Assembly: GCA_006503475.1 (NCBI GenBank)
Contig: RSEH01000283.1
Span: 1 to 57,664 of the forward strand
Origin: Stentor roeselii
Lineage: Eukaryota > Ciliophora > Heterotrichea > Heterotrichida > Stentoridae
Direction of reading: 5' to 3'
Length of the DNA: 57,664 nt
Shown: one piece after another, positions 37,522 to 46,790 of the stretch
Layout: each line of letters opens with the position of its first letter
Numbering within the stretch: the first letter of the stretch is position 1
Notes under the pieces: model-generated
Database searches by the model: none
What the model saw: the letters and a program-made list of their open reading frames with translations, nothing else
What the model was told of the DNA's origin: nothing
Program-made: the position numbers and the translations under genes

Positions 37522-38274
37522 ATGGGCTGCTGCAACTCGAATCCTGATGAGTTCAACTTGAATGATAATTTTGTTTATTCAATCGAGATGAATTTGAAAG
37601 TTTCAAGCATTTCTTATAACTTGTTTTTTGTCCAAAGCCAAAAAAACAGTGCTGGAAATGTGATGAGCTATTCTCAGTTCAAGTCTTTCTGTGAGATATT
37701 AAAACTTTCGTCGTCATCTAAAGATGCGATGATCATGTCTTCACTTCGAGATGCTTCAACTTTTTCAATTCCTGTTTATAAAATTCTGACTTATCACATT
37801 TTGTTTACGAAAGGAAGCAAGGAAGAAAAAGTCGAACAGCTCTTCAGTGTTTATGACTTTAACAGTAGAGGAAGACTGCATGAAGATGAGGTGAAAAAGA
37901 TGATAACTACTATTTTTGATATTGGAGTTGAAGCTCTGTTGAAATTGGCTGCTCTTGGTGCTGAAGCTATTGGATCGGATACTCATAGCTCTTATTATTC
38001 TAGTCTTATGAAGGTTAAAACTACTGTTATTTTTTACCTTTTTCATCATTTTGTTGATGGAAGAAGACACTTGAATCATGATGAGTTTCATCAAATTTTC
38101 TTTACCATTGAAATGAATGTTTTACTTGTGCCGAGAATGCTTAGGAAGTTTTGCTTTAGGTATTCTTTAGAGCAGAAAGATACTGGAATTGATGATAAAA
38201 ATCGGTATGAGATTGATAAAACTATCAATTCTGAAATGATGAGGAAGTTTAAACGAAAGCTGAGTAATATTTAA
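37522..38274 (+). CDS. Acyl-anchored EF-hand-like protein, copy A
   Basis: 250 residues. The N-terminus MGCCNSN fits Gly2 myristoylation plus Cys3/4 palmitoylation, giving a stable membrane anchor. The body is helical. A loop near residues 113-124 reads DFNSRGRLHEDE, a near-canonical EF-hand (D1, N3, G6, E12, with Arg at 5), and a second degenerate loop lies near DGRRHLNHDEF. The order resembles calcineurin B-like/neuronal calcium sensor proteins, though weakly. Copy B at 38680-39432 has the same length and the shared core LFxxYxxxSxGxLxExxVKxMIT then IFDIxVxxLLK. Codon use is AT-rich. Confidence 0.82.
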   Translation: MGCCNSNPDEFNLNDNFVYSIEMNLKVSSISYNLFFVQSQKNSAGNVMSYSQFKSFCEILKLSSSSKDAMIMSSLRDASTFSIPVYKILTYHILFTKGSKEEKVEQLFSVYDFNSRGRLHEDEVKKMITTIFDIGVEALLKLAALGAEAIGSDTHSSYYSSLMKVKTTVIFYLFHHFVDGRRHLNHDEFHQIFFTIEMNVLLVPRMLRKFCFRYSLEQKDTGIDDKNRYEIDKTINSEMMRKFKRKLSNI

Positions 38275-38679
38275 ATATAACACAAACTTTTCATCTTCAA
38301 GTCGAACTTAAATGGCAGATAAATAGCCCAATAAAATAATTAATAGCAAGCCTTGATTTGAAAAATAAGCATAGGCACACTATTCAATTTAATAACCAAA
38401 ATCATTAACTCAACACAGAAATGACTAAATTAAGCCTATCTTAATGAGTACTATCATCACCAATTAATAATTCATAGTTATAACCCTTACATATAATCGA
38501 CTGAGAATCATGTATTGATAAACATACTAGAACTTAAAATCAGCCTCTCCATAAAATAACCGAATTCAAATCTTAAGTTAAAAAATTATTCAATCTAATA
38601 TCACCAAGCATCATAAATTCCTTAGTTATTATTCACTTTCCAAAAAACTTGAAAACCATTCAAACTACTTCTAATAAAA
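38275..38679. other. Spacer between the two MGC paralogues
   Basis: 405 bp, AT-rich with an A/C-leaning final 100 bp before the downstream ATG. No gene or repeat is seen. Confidence 0.4.
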
Positions 38680-39432
38680 ATGGGTTGCAGTTCATCAAAA
38701 CCTGAAGTAGATGAATCTTTAAACGAGTCCATAGAATTATTTCAAAAGTCTCTTCCACTAAGTCGAGTTTCAACTAAATCTGCAGCAGAGTTCATCTCAA
38801 AATCAAGCTTTTCAAAGTCAATGACCCGAAATCAACTAGTCTCCCTTTGCAGACATCTGCATCTTCCACTGACTTCCAAAGACTTACTGATCTTTCACTA
38901 CACCCAGAAGTTGACAGAGACCGAGCTTTCCACATCGAAGATCCTGACTTTAGTTGTTATTTTATCTAAAGGAACCAAAGAACAAAAAATCCGACTGTTG
39001 TTCGAAATATACTCGATGTGGTCTTTAGGAGGTTTACAAGAAAAGGATGTAAAATCAATGATCACCAATATTTTTGACATCTCAGTTGACCTTTTGCTGA
39101 AGTTTTCAATGATTTATGATAAAAGTATTGCTGATGATGATGTCAAACATTACATGAGAAAATTAAACTATGAGAAAAGCACGGTCATTTTGTATTTTTA
39201 TTCACTTATCATGGGCGAGAATAACGTCCTACAGCTAAATAAATTCGAAGAGGTTTTCAACAGAATGGAACTTTCTATTGTGATGAAGCCGAGACTTGTA
39301 AGGATGCTTGCTTATAAAATGTACAAAACCGGGGATAAGTTAAAATCATCAGATGACGAAACTTGCCCATCTATGAGTGACTTGGATTATTCACTTCTTC
39401 AGAAATATTCCAAGAAAATTTCAGTATTATAA
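38680..39432 (+). CDS. Acyl-anchored EF-hand-like protein, copy B
   Basis: 250 residues, the same length as copy A 400 bp upstream. MGCSSSKPE at the N-terminus again fits myristoylation and palmitoylation. KGTKEQKIRLLFEIY and KSMITNIFDISVDLLLKF match copy A. Where copy A has a near-normal calcium loop, this one reads SMWSLGGLQEKD, lacking the acidic ligands, so calcium binding at that site is probably lost. The pair looks like a tandem duplication followed by loss of Ca2+ response in one member. Partners are unknown; the adjacent channels are candidates. Confidence 0.82.
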   Translation: MGCSSSKPEVDESLNESIELFQKSLPLSRVSTKSAAEFISKSSFSKSMTRNQLVSLCRHLHLPLTSKDLLIFHYTQKLTETELSTSKILTLVVILSKGTKEQKIRLLFEIYSMWSLGGLQEKDVKSMITNIFDISVDLLLKFSMIYDKSIADDDVKHYMRKLNYEKSTVILYFYSLIMGENNVLQLNKFEEVFNRMELSIVMKPRLVRMLAYKMYKTGDKLKSSDDETCPSMSDLDYSLLQKYSKKISVL

Positions 39433-39563
39433 ATATTAGCTAGCTTTGTAAATAAACCTTTAAATTCATGAAATTTTAGAAATTTTTGCTGAATGACTTA
39501 TGACTTGTTCAGTAATTTAAATAAATGTGAGTAGTTCCTTGGATTTCTTATGGTTTACTATAA

Positions 39564-40118
39564 ATGGCTGAATGTAGGATATGCTTTAATAGTGTGAAAG
39601 GAAATTTAATCTCACCTTGCCACTGTAGTGGAAGTATCAAACATATTCACCCAAGTTGTTTGAAACAGTGGCTTAAAGAAAAGTACCCATCAGAACTAAA
39701 AAGTCTTTTGCAGTCAAAAAGCAAGACCGGTATTCACTGTGAGTTATGTAAATTCGAGTTAAAATTGAACCCCAAGTGTCTTCGCCCTTTAAAAATGATA
39801 GAAAAGGTGCATAAATCCTGGCAAACCTACAGTGTTCTAATAAACATCCCAGTGATTCTTTTCCTTGTATATAAAAGCAGTAACTTCTTACACCACCTCT
39901 TCCTTTTCCTGTACTCCCTGACCTTAAAACTAAACAAGCCCCAAAACATCTCTGAAAGATTATCTCGCCTGCTTCACATTCAACTGGAACTCTTCAGCAA
40001 GGCCCTTCCAATGAGTTTGGCCTGTTCAATCCTTCCCTTATTCCTTCAAAGCACCTGGAAACTGCTGCGGTCACTTTGGCTAGAATGTCTTGATGTACAA
40101 ATAGAAAACCTAGTCTAA
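39564..40118 (+). CDS. RING-CH (MARCH-type) membrane E3 ubiquitin ligase
   Basis: 184 residues. The N-terminal RING-CH (C4HC3) reads CRIC, then PCHCSGSIKHIHPSCLKQWL, then CELC, which coordinates two zincs and recruits an E2. At least two hydrophobic segments follow (about 90-118 and 145-165), so it is a membrane ligase of the MARCH/Doa10 type, and small. Its TAA (40116-40118) directly abuts the TTA (40119-40121) that is the stop of the convergent gene, with zero bases between. The start follows ACTATAA. Confidence 0.88.
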   Translation: MAECRICFNSVKGNLISPCHCSGSIKHIHPSCLKQWLKEKYPSELKSLLQSKSKTGIHCELCKFELKLNPKCLRPLKMIEKVHKSWQTYSVLINIPVILFLVYKSSNFLHHLFLFLYSLTLKLNKPQNISERLSRLLHIQLELFSKALPMSLACSILPLFLQSTWKLLRSLWLECLDVQIENLV

Positions 40119-41732
40119 TTAATCATATCTTTCCCAGTACTTCCCAGAGAATTCCCAGTCTTTTCCCTTCCGAAACCACTTTGCCTGAGGACTCTTATCA
40201 TTCGATCTGTTATTTTTTGTGTAAAACTTTTCACACTCCTGCAAATTTCCTTCTTCCAAAGCTCGGATGTCTTTTCGCCATCTCGAGTCAGTTTCTAACA
40301 ACCTGTCATAAAAAGTCCCGGGCAAGTTAAGCTGAAGAGTAAACATTGAGAAGTTGTAAGAATATTCCTGCAAATCTTCTACCCGAATCAACGGAAAACT
40401 CAAAGTTTCTGACCTGCTCTTCACTGTGACCTGTTCCCCGACCGAAACGTTCCAAAGTTCCTCATCACCTTGAATGACTTTCCCTGAAATAGTCTTGCCA
40501 AAGCTGAGGACTCCAAAAATAGAAGCCGAGTTAAGAGTGACTCGAATTTCTCCAGAAACAAAAGAAGAAGGGTTGCTTGTAGAAAGGTCTGAAATGAAGA
40601 AACTCGGTCGACTCCAGGTGAAGACGTCTGAAGAGTTGGCAGGTTTGAAGTACAAGCGGCCGACAGGGGAGATTTCGAGGAGGTTGTTGGAATTCTGAGT
40701 CATGATCTCAGTGCTGCCGAAGTACTCGAAATTTTCCTCTGAACAGTGCATGGCGGATGTTGAGGCCGTGACTTGTTCAATTAAAACTTTGCAGCCTTGA
40801 TGACGCAGTTCAAAGGTTTCTCCAGGATTGGCGTTGAAAGGCTTTGTGGTCCTGCAGGGGCCTGCGAAGGTTGCAGCGACGTAGGCCAAGATCAAGGCTA
40901 AGGTCTTGTCTCTTGAGGGTGACTTTCCTGCTTGTTGCAAGATGTTCACGTAAAAAAACTCTTCACTTTGCCTCTGTAGAAGACTGAGAGGCTCGAAGTA
41001 CTTTAAAGGGACTGAGACCTGCTCATAAGGAAGACTCATACTTTCTTTTAAACTTTCCCAAATATTCAAGAATTTCTTGGGAATTCGAAGCATCGGCAGA
41101 GAAGTCCTCTTGACTTCATTTTCTCCACTTTCAGCGTCTTCGAACTGGTCTTCACTTCCAAGTTCGATCTGGACCTCGTCTTCTTCTTTTTCATGTTCAG
41201 GAGGCGCCCCTTCACATGAAAATCGATTAATTTTTAATGGCGACTGGATTTTTTCATGCTCATGTTCGATAATGCCCAGGGTGTTAGCTGAGATGTTTTT
41301 CATTTGATTTAGCAACTGGGTGATAGGTTCTAAGGACTTTGAATGTGGAATCAACTCAATTGCATTGAGGAGTTGAGAGTGAATCCCCCACATTGCGGAA
41401 ACTTTATCTAAAATAATAGAAGAGACTGTCGAGGCGTCAAGTCGCGTTTCAGTGAACTTCAAGTCGAGCTTCTGGTCTTGAAGAGCGCGAATCCAGTCGT
41501 TGGCGTCTTGGGAAGTGAAAGCTTTGAAGTAAATCGTGGTGGTTCCAGTGGTAATGCTGAATCGTTTGGAGTTTGTCGGGTGCTTTTCTATTGTTGAGAT
41601 GTTGAGACTGATCGTGCCTCGCTGGGCAGATCCTTTTTCTTTGCAGTAGTGCAAAACGCCGTTGTGCAGAATGAGGTATCTTCGCTGCCATCCTAGTAAA
41701 TAGTTAGTCCATTTGACGAGGTATCCTTCCAT
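40119..41732 (-). CDS. Oxysterol-binding-protein-related protein (PH + ORD), altered PI4P signature
   Basis: 537 residues. A PH domain (about 1-88: MEGYLVKWTNYLLGWQRRYL, ending DWIRALQ) is followed by an acidic linker and a lipid-transfer ORD (about 225-525). The ORD start has LKYFEPLSLLQRQSEEF and KPFNANPGETFEL, as in OSBP/ORP proteins, which exchange sterol or phospholipid for PI4P at contact sites. The signature EQVSHHPP is here EQVTASTSAMHC: the two histidines that bind the PI4P phosphate are gone. No FFAT motif is obvious. Its ATG is 7 nt after the TAG of the Rab28 gene, so the two may be co-transcribed. Stop is TAA. Confidence 0.9.
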   Translation of the reverse strand: MEGYLVKWTNYLLGWQRRYLILHNGVLHYCKEKGSAQRGTISLNISTIEKHPTNSKRFSITTGTTTIYFKAFTSQDANDWIRALQDQKLDLKFTETRLDASTVSSIILDKVSAMWGIHSQLLNAIELIPHSKSLEPITQLLNQMKNISANTLGIIEHEHEKIQSPLKINRFSCEGAPPEHEKEEDEVQIELGSEDQFEDAESGENEVKRTSLPMLRIPKKFLNIWESLKESMSLPYEQVSVPLKYFEPLSLLQRQSEEFFYVNILQQAGKSPSRDKTLALILAYVAATFAGPCRTTKPFNANPGETFELRHQGCKVLIEQVTASTSAMHCSEENFEYFGSTEIMTQNSNNLLEISPVGRLYFKPANSSDVFTWSRPSFFISDLSTSNPSSFVSGEIRVTLNSASIFGVLSFGKTISGKVIQGDEELWNVSVGEQVTVKSRSETLSFPLIRVEDLQEYSYNFSMFTLQLNLPGTFYDRLLETDSRWRKDIRALEEGNLQECEKFYTKNNRSNDKSPQAKWFRKGKDWEFSGKYWERYD

Positions 41733-41739
41733 ATATTAT
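41733..41739 (-). promoter_or_regulatory. 7-nt TAG-ATG junction between Rab28 and ORP genes
   Basis: On the minus strand: TAG, ATAATAT, ATG. It has the same form as the junctions at 16079-16084 and 44939-44944. It implies a shared transcript or signals embedded in coding sequence. Confidence 0.6.
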
Positions 41740-42474
41740 CTAAAAAACTTCGCATCTCTTCTTCTTCTTCTTATTAACAGGCTCTTCTGCTGGCTTCGTC
41801 TCGACTGGCTTCACAGTTGAAGGGATTTTCTCTTCGTTTGCGTAGGTCACTATTTCGGCCTTTATGATTTTTTGAGATGATTCGATGTCGTTGCTTGATA
41901 AAACAACTCCGCTTAAGTCTGCCGCTATTCTGAAAAAACTTGTAAAGACTTGGTCGCCTGTCTTTGCACTCACCATGTAGGAGTACATTGAATGCTGCTC
42001 GGCGAAGCTGTTGTGTTTCTCCATCTTCACTGCTTGCATGTGGTATAAGTCTGTTTTGTTTCCTATTAGCGCAAGGTAAGGCAGCTGGCTTCCTGCGTAG
42101 GTTGACTTTACTACTGAAAGCCATTCCTCTACGTTTACGAAGCTTTGGTAATTTGTGATGTCGTAAATGAAAACAACACCGTGTGCTCCATATATGTAAG
42201 TACTCAACATCTTCGATCCGATACTCTGCCCTCCAATATCCCATATCTGCAAAGCAACATGAACAGACCCCGGCAATTCAATTCGTTTGACGAAGAAGTC
42301 AAGTCCAATAGTTTGTTTATACTTGCTTTGAAACTGAGCCTCATTAAGACTCATGCAGAGACTAGTCTTTCCAACAGTTCCATCTCCAAGAATGACGACT
42401 TTATACTGCAAAAACTCAGGCTCAGAGTCGCTATCAGAGTCTTCCAGCTGACTTTTCAATCCAGATAATGCCAT
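41740..42474 (-). CDS. RAB28: Rab28 small GTPase
   Basis: 244 residues. G1 is GDGTVGKTS (30-38); switch I region YKQTIGLDFF; G3 is WDIGGQSIG, with the GG typical of Rab28 instead of the AG of other Rabs; G4 is GNKTDL; G5 SAKTG. KMLSTYIYGAHGVVFIYDIT and ITNYQSF follow Rab28 closely. A Lys-rich tail ends in CEVF, a CaaX box for single prenylation, as in Rab28 and unlike the double-Cys ends of most Rabs. In animals and trypanosomes Rab28 links to the BBSome, cilia and endosomal sorting, so a ciliary role is plausible here. An N-terminal acidic extension of about 22 residues is additional. Confidence 0.95.
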   Translation of the reverse strand: MALSGLKSQLEDSDSDSEPEFLQYKVVILGDGTVGKTSLCMSLNEAQFQSKYKQTIGLDFFVKRIELPGSVHVALQIWDIGGQSIGSKMLSTYIYGAHGVVFIYDITNYQSFVNVEEWLSVVKSTYAGSQLPYLALIGNKTDLYHMQAVKMEKHNSFAEQHSMYSYMVSAKTGDQVFTSFFRIAADLSGVVLSSNDIESSQKIIKAEIVTYANEEKIPSTVKPVETKPAEEPVNKKKKKRCEVF

Positions 42475-42504
42475 TTTTGTTATGGGTTATTAATTTCATT
42501 GAGC

Positions 42505-43944
42505 CTACATCAAATTGCAGAGCTCACAAGCAGTGCCTTCTTTGTTTCTATCGAAAAAGTCTTCATTTTTCATGCGATGCTGAGACTTTTTCATGCTTTC
42601 AAATCCAAAACTTTCATTTCGCAGCTTTAAGATGAGTTTATATCGATGCACCTGGCTTTCAATTCCGACTTCGTTTTGAAGAACTGCTTCATTGATGGGC
42701 CACTTGGAGTTCATAAGGCAGAGGTTATGTTCGAGGTCGTCATACCCGGCAGTGCAAAAAAGTGGGTGGTACTGAGGCAGTTTGACCAGTTCAAGCCATT
42801 GTTTCAGGTCACTGGCTGACGTGATGCCTCCTTGGACCTGGTCAACCAAATAGCAGCACTTCAGAGGATTCGACTGAGTCTGTCGATGTCTCTTTCCAGG
42901 CCGACAGGTCCTGGCTTCTTCTTCAAGCGCGGCCAGAAGTCGCTTGCGGTGTCCAGGTTTGCTTATTCCGATGCTTTCCAGCATTTCTTCAGTGATCGCA
43001 AAGTTCCCACTCATCTGCTGCACCATCTGGTCGATGTCGTCAAAGCCGCCCATCATCAGGACTTCATGCAAGAACTCGAGACGGACACTTTCAAGCCACA
43101 TTAAAAGACTTGTTGCGTTTCCTCCAAATGAAAAAGCTTTCGAATGACGGCCTTCGTTTTTTTCTGACTCGATGTAAGTCGAGCATTGTTTTTCGAAGTT
43201 CTCGAATAAAAGTTTGGAATTTGCGGAAACTGGACTCAGGTTGAGACTTGTGAAGCTTTCTAAAGGAATTGAAGGAATTATTTCAACGTTTTCTGGAAAT
43301 GGAAGGAGAAGAGGGGAGTTTCGAGGAGACTTGTCTGGAGTGTTTGACTTGTAGTGAGAGTGGAATAAGTGCTTTAGCTCGGACTTTGAGAGGTCTGTCG
43401 CTGAACGACCTGTATTGTCTTTTAGGGCTGGGTTTGACTTGTATTTTAATAGCAGGGATATTAGTGATGCTGAAGAGTTTTCGCATGCAATGTGAAGAGG
43501 CGTTTTCCCGTTAACTGAATTCTTGATGTTAGGATCTGCTTCTTTTTCGAGAAGAAGTTGAAGGATTTCTGAGGAGTCTTTTAAACATGCTACGTGAAGA
43601 CAGGTGTTGCCATCTATTTATCACTTACCAGGCTGTATGGTATTCAGGTCAGATAAATGCTGAACTAGTATCTGAACTTCTCTTAGTTGCAAGTTATTGA
43701 CAGCTTGAAAGAGCAATGTATAACCTTTTAGGTCTTTCACATCACACTTCGCTCCTTTCGAGACAAGAAATTCGCTAGCCAGAGTGTTCCCACTCATTAC
43801 AGTCCTGTAAAGTCCTGTCCATCCATACTTCTTGTCTGGTGTTTCCAGAAAAGAAGGGTCAACATTCAGCAAGTTTTCCATTAAATGCACATCTCCTGAG
43901 GAGCAAGCTCTGATGAACTCCTCATGCAGTGAAAAATTTTCCAT
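42505..43944 (-). CDS. Ankyrin-repeat/tandem SAM-domain protein, one 15-nt intron
   Basis: 474 residues after removing 43614-43628. The N-terminal part has about five ankyrin repeats (e.g. GNTCLHVACLKDSSEILQLL, KTPLHIACENSSASLISLL, NPALKDNTGRSATDLS). A Ser/Pro linker leads to two SAM-like domains: MWLESVRLEFLHEVLMMGGF with MLESIGISKPGHRKRLLAAL, and LKQWLELVKLPQYHPLFCTA with NEVGIESQVHRYKLILKLR. This resembles ANKS1-type adaptors that scaffold signalling or ciliary complexes, though without a PTB domain. Unspliced, the first frame ends TGA inside the intron. It lies 30 bp upstream of Rab28 on the same strand. Confidence 0.88.
43614..43628 (-). other. 15-nt intron in ankyrin-SAM gene
   Basis: On minus it reads GTAAGTGATAAATAG and contains in-frame TGA. 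Splicing inside an Asp codon joins TIQP to DGNTCLHVACL, producing a normal ankyrin repeat across the junction. A is at position 10. Confidence 0.94.
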
Positions 43945-44437
43945 AGTTTGAATTATTTTGGCTGTAGGCTAAGAAAAAGACCGGAATATCAGGCAAGATC
44001 TGATTTTAGCTTAAGTTTAGTGATCCTTAAGGAAAAATTAATGGAGAATGGCTGACTGTTGAAGATTTGTTTTGATTTTAGAACATTTTTGTATTATTTT
44101 GGATAATTTTAAAGGATTTATCAAGGTAAAGATGAAAATACAATGGATTTTAGGGGACTGGTTGATGAGGAATGATGAATTTTAATGTATGTTTTATGTG
44201 ATAAAGGGTAATCGTTTTATTTAGGATCGTCGGTTCAAGGAGACACAAAGGACTCATTGCACGATTTTAATACTTTTCTGAGAAGATTTAAACCACAAAA
44301 TGGAACCTAATCTATTTGAAATAAATCTCAAAAAACTTTGTAATTCTAAAATTTTCTCAAACCTCCTGTTCAAATCCTTTATATAAAGAAACTTAACTGA
44401 TTGCCATCACTAATTCTTTTAACTTGAATGTAAATAT
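43945..44437. other. Divergent intergenic region, ankyrin-SAM to small basic protein
   Basis: 493 bp without a plausible gene. The left part is G/T-leaning on plus; the right part is A/C-leaning and ends TGTAAATAT before ATG 44438. Confidence 0.4.
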
Positions 44438-44938
44438 ATGAAGCTAGGAATTCACAAAAAGTCATTCTCAGCTAAAGACCTGCTGCCAGTCAAAAGCCTG
44501 AACTCATTTAAAATCGACCCATTCAGTTCTCCAAGAACTTCAACAAAACACTCAGTAATTCTTAGACCGATATGTCATAAAAGACAGCAAAGTGAACAGA
44601 TTAAGTCAACTCCAGTGATTTCAGTACAACGAGTCCTTCCAGAGCATCCGATTCCTTTGGTATTCCAAAAGAATCCAAGTTCTCTCCATCTAAACCAAAA
44701 CCCTTGTTTTTTAATTCCAAAAACAACTCAAAAAATCCCAGAACTCAAGACTTTTTCTATTCCAAAACCAAAAAATTCTCCGAAATCAAGCCGCATCCAT
44801 CAAGTCAGCCTCACCAAATTAAACAAACAGATGACTGGAAAAATGAATCGTCTTATAAAAAAAAGAGAAGAAAAACTTTCAGATTCATTACTTGACTTCT
44901 CATTTGGAGCTAAAAATAATAAAACTTTAAATAATTAG
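44438..44938 (+). CDS. Small basic, probably disordered protein, unknown
   Basis: 166 residues rich in Lys, Ser, Pro and Gln, with repeated K-x-P and S-x-P motifs, such as SIPKPKNSPKSSRIHQVS. A short helix with LTKLNKQMTGKMNRLIKKRE lies near the C-terminus. No domain is recognised; such composition suits a phosphorylated microtubule- or nucleic-acid-associated protein, which is a guess. The frame uses ordinary codons and ends in TAG only 6 nt before the ATG of the first cathepsin gene. Confidence 0.65.
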   Translation: MKLGIHKKSFSAKDLLPVKSLNSFKIDPFSSPRTSTKHSVILRPICHKRQQSEQIKSTPVISVQRVLPEHPIPLVFQKNPSSLHLNQNPCFLIPKTTQKIPELKTFSIPKPKNSPKSSRIHQVSLTKLNKQMTGKMNRLIKKREEKLSDSLLDFSFGAKNNKTLNN

Positions 44939-44944
44939 AAATAA
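44939..44944 (+). promoter_or_regulatory. 6-nt TAG-ATG junction before first cathepsin gene
   Basis: TAG, AAATAA, ATG. The third junction of this form in the window. Either a bicistronic message or embedded promoter. Confidence 0.6.
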
Positions 44945-46726
44945 ATGGTAAAAGTTGCGATTCTGGTTGTCTTTTGCGTTGTTTACTCTAAGCTTATAAA
45001 AAATCCGGAAAGCTTTTCAAGAGTTGATTCGAAAATGCAGGTCAAGGCTTTAGAAGACTTACCGAGTGCCTTGTTTTGGGGAAATATCAGTGGGACTAAC
45101 TTTTTGACTGTGTCTAGGAATCAACTGGTTCCTGAATTTTGTGGATCTTGCTGGGCCATCGCTGCGACTTCTGCATTGTCGGATAGGTTTAAGATTCTGA
45201 GAAACGCGAGTTGGCCTGATATTTACCTTTCACCTCAAGTCTTGCTATCATGTGACACGATGGACCAAGGGTGCAATGGAGGTGATCCAGTGAATGCATA
45301 TGAATATATTTTTAACAAAGGAATCACTGATGAAACTTGCGAAGTTTACCAAGGCAGAGGACGAACGAATGGACTTTCTTGCTCAACATTTGATCCTTGC
45401 TACACTTGTGACCCGAGTGGAGATTGCTATGTGCCTGATACTTACCTGGTGTACAACTTGACAGCATATGAGAAAGTTTCAGGAGTTCAGCAAATGGTCA
45501 ATGCTTTGCAGTCAGGACCGATTGTCTGTACCATGGCCACAACTCAAGCTTTTCTTGATTATACTGGAGGAATTTTCAATGATACTACTGGAAACACTAA
45601 TTTGACTCACTCAGTTTCTTTGGTCGGGTATGGAAGTCAAAATGGAATCGATTTTTGGATTGGGAGAAACTCTTTTGGAACTTATTGGGGAGAAAATAGC
45701 TTCTTTAGGATTGTGAAAGGAACTAATAACTTGGGCATTGAGCAGGATTGCGTTTATGCAAATCCTGATCCGAATATCAGAAGAGTCTCAAGTCAAACCA
45801 AACAGGTTTCAAGTATCGAGATGATCAGCAAAGTTCAGTTCCTAGGTCCTCAATTACCTAAAAATCCTTCTAAAAAAGTAAGAGAACAAAATTTTGAGCA
45901 CAAAACCTGCAGAGTATCTCAAAGCCAGATGAGATTCAACGAGAACCTTTCAGGTCCGAGAGCGATTGAGACAGTCTCAGCAGTGCCATCATCTTGGGAC
46001 TGGCGAAATGTGAATGGAATAAACTACTTGTCCTGGACAAGAAATCAACACGTTCCAGTTTACTGCGGCTCCTGCTGGGCTCATGGGCCGACTTCAGCCT
46101 TAGCTGACAGAATAAACATCTTAACGAACAACTCTTTCCCTCAACTGACTCTCAGTCCTCAGGTTATTGTCAACTGCAATGCTGGAGGCTCTTGCAATGG
46201 TGGAGATCCTTTAGGAGTGTATCAGTTCGGAAACAAACATGGAATTCCAGATGATACTTGCCAGCAGTATGTTGCTAAGAACCCAATAATAGCCTCTTGC
46301 TCTCCTATTCAAGTTTGTATGAAATGTCAGGCACCTGTACCAGCTGCAGGTCACCACAGCAATTGCTCAGCAGTCAGTAGTCCAAAGCTCTGGAAGGTGG
46401 GAAGTTACGGGCACGTGGCAGGTGCGACAGCAATGAAGGCAGAAATATACAAAAATGGTCCAATCGGGTGTGGAATAAGTGTGACAAGTAAATTCGAAAA
46501 CTACACAAGCGGTATCTTCAGCGAGGTAGTTCTTTTCCCTCAGATAAATCACGAAATTTCAGTAGTGGGTTGGGGAATCCTAAATGGAGTCGAGTACTGG
46601 ATCGGAAGGAATTCCTGGGGAACCGCCTGGGGTATGAACGGATTTTTCTACATGAACATGTACAAGAACAACCTAGCCATCGAGACTGACTGCGACTGGG
46701 GAATCCCGAACTTATCAAGCATTTAG
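44945..46726 (+). CDS. Double-domain cathepsin Z-like cysteine protease (C1A), both domains intact
   Basis: 593 residues: a signal peptide (about 1-15), protease domain 1 (about 37-280), a linker, then protease domain 2 (about 350-590). Domain 1 has Q60, C69 in FCGSCWAIA, His in LTHSVSLVGYG and Asn in IGRNSFGTYWG. Domain 2 has TRNQHVPVYCGSCWAHG, NHEISVVGWG and IGRNSWGTAWG. WDWRNVNGINYLSWTRNQH and the HGIPDDTC, CxxC-rich insert are cathepsin Z/X features, so carboxypeptidase-type activity is likely. Short propeptides precede each domain, as in cathepsin Z. Secretory or lysosomal (food-vacuole) location is expected. The next gene is a tandem copy. Two protease domains in one chain are unusual for this family. 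Confidence 0.95.
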   Translation: MVKVAILVVFCVVYSKLIKNPESFSRVDSKMQVKALEDLPSALFWGNISGTNFLTVSRNQLVPEFCGSCWAIAATSALSDRFKILRNASWPDIYLSPQVLLSCDTMDQGCNGGDPVNAYEYIFNKGITDETCEVYQGRGRTNGLSCSTFDPCYTCDPSGDCYVPDTYLVYNLTAYEKVSGVQQMVNALQSGPIVCTMATTQAFLDYTGGIFNDTTGNTNLTHSVSLVGYGSQNGIDFWIGRNSFGTYWGENSFFRIVKGTNNLGIEQDCVYANPDPNIRRVSSQTKQVSSIEMISKVQFLGPQLPKNPSKKVREQNFEHKTCRVSQSQMRFNENLSGPRAIETVSAVPSSWDWRNVNGINYLSWTRNQHVPVYCGSCWAHGPTSALADRINILTNNSFPQLTLSPQVIVNCNAGGSCNGGDPLGVYQFGNKHGIPDDTCQQYVAKNPIIASCSPIQVCMKCQAPVPAAGHHSNCSAVSSPKLWKVGSYGHVAGATAMKAEIYKNGPIGCGISVTSKFENYTSGIFSEVVLFPQINHEISVVGWGILNGVEYWIGRNSWGTAWGMNGFFYMNMYKNNLAIETDCDWGIPNLSSI

Positions 46727-46790
46727 GAATACATAGTTAGAATTCTTTAAATCGTAGACCATTTAATTACAGCCAATCATTTAGGGATAA

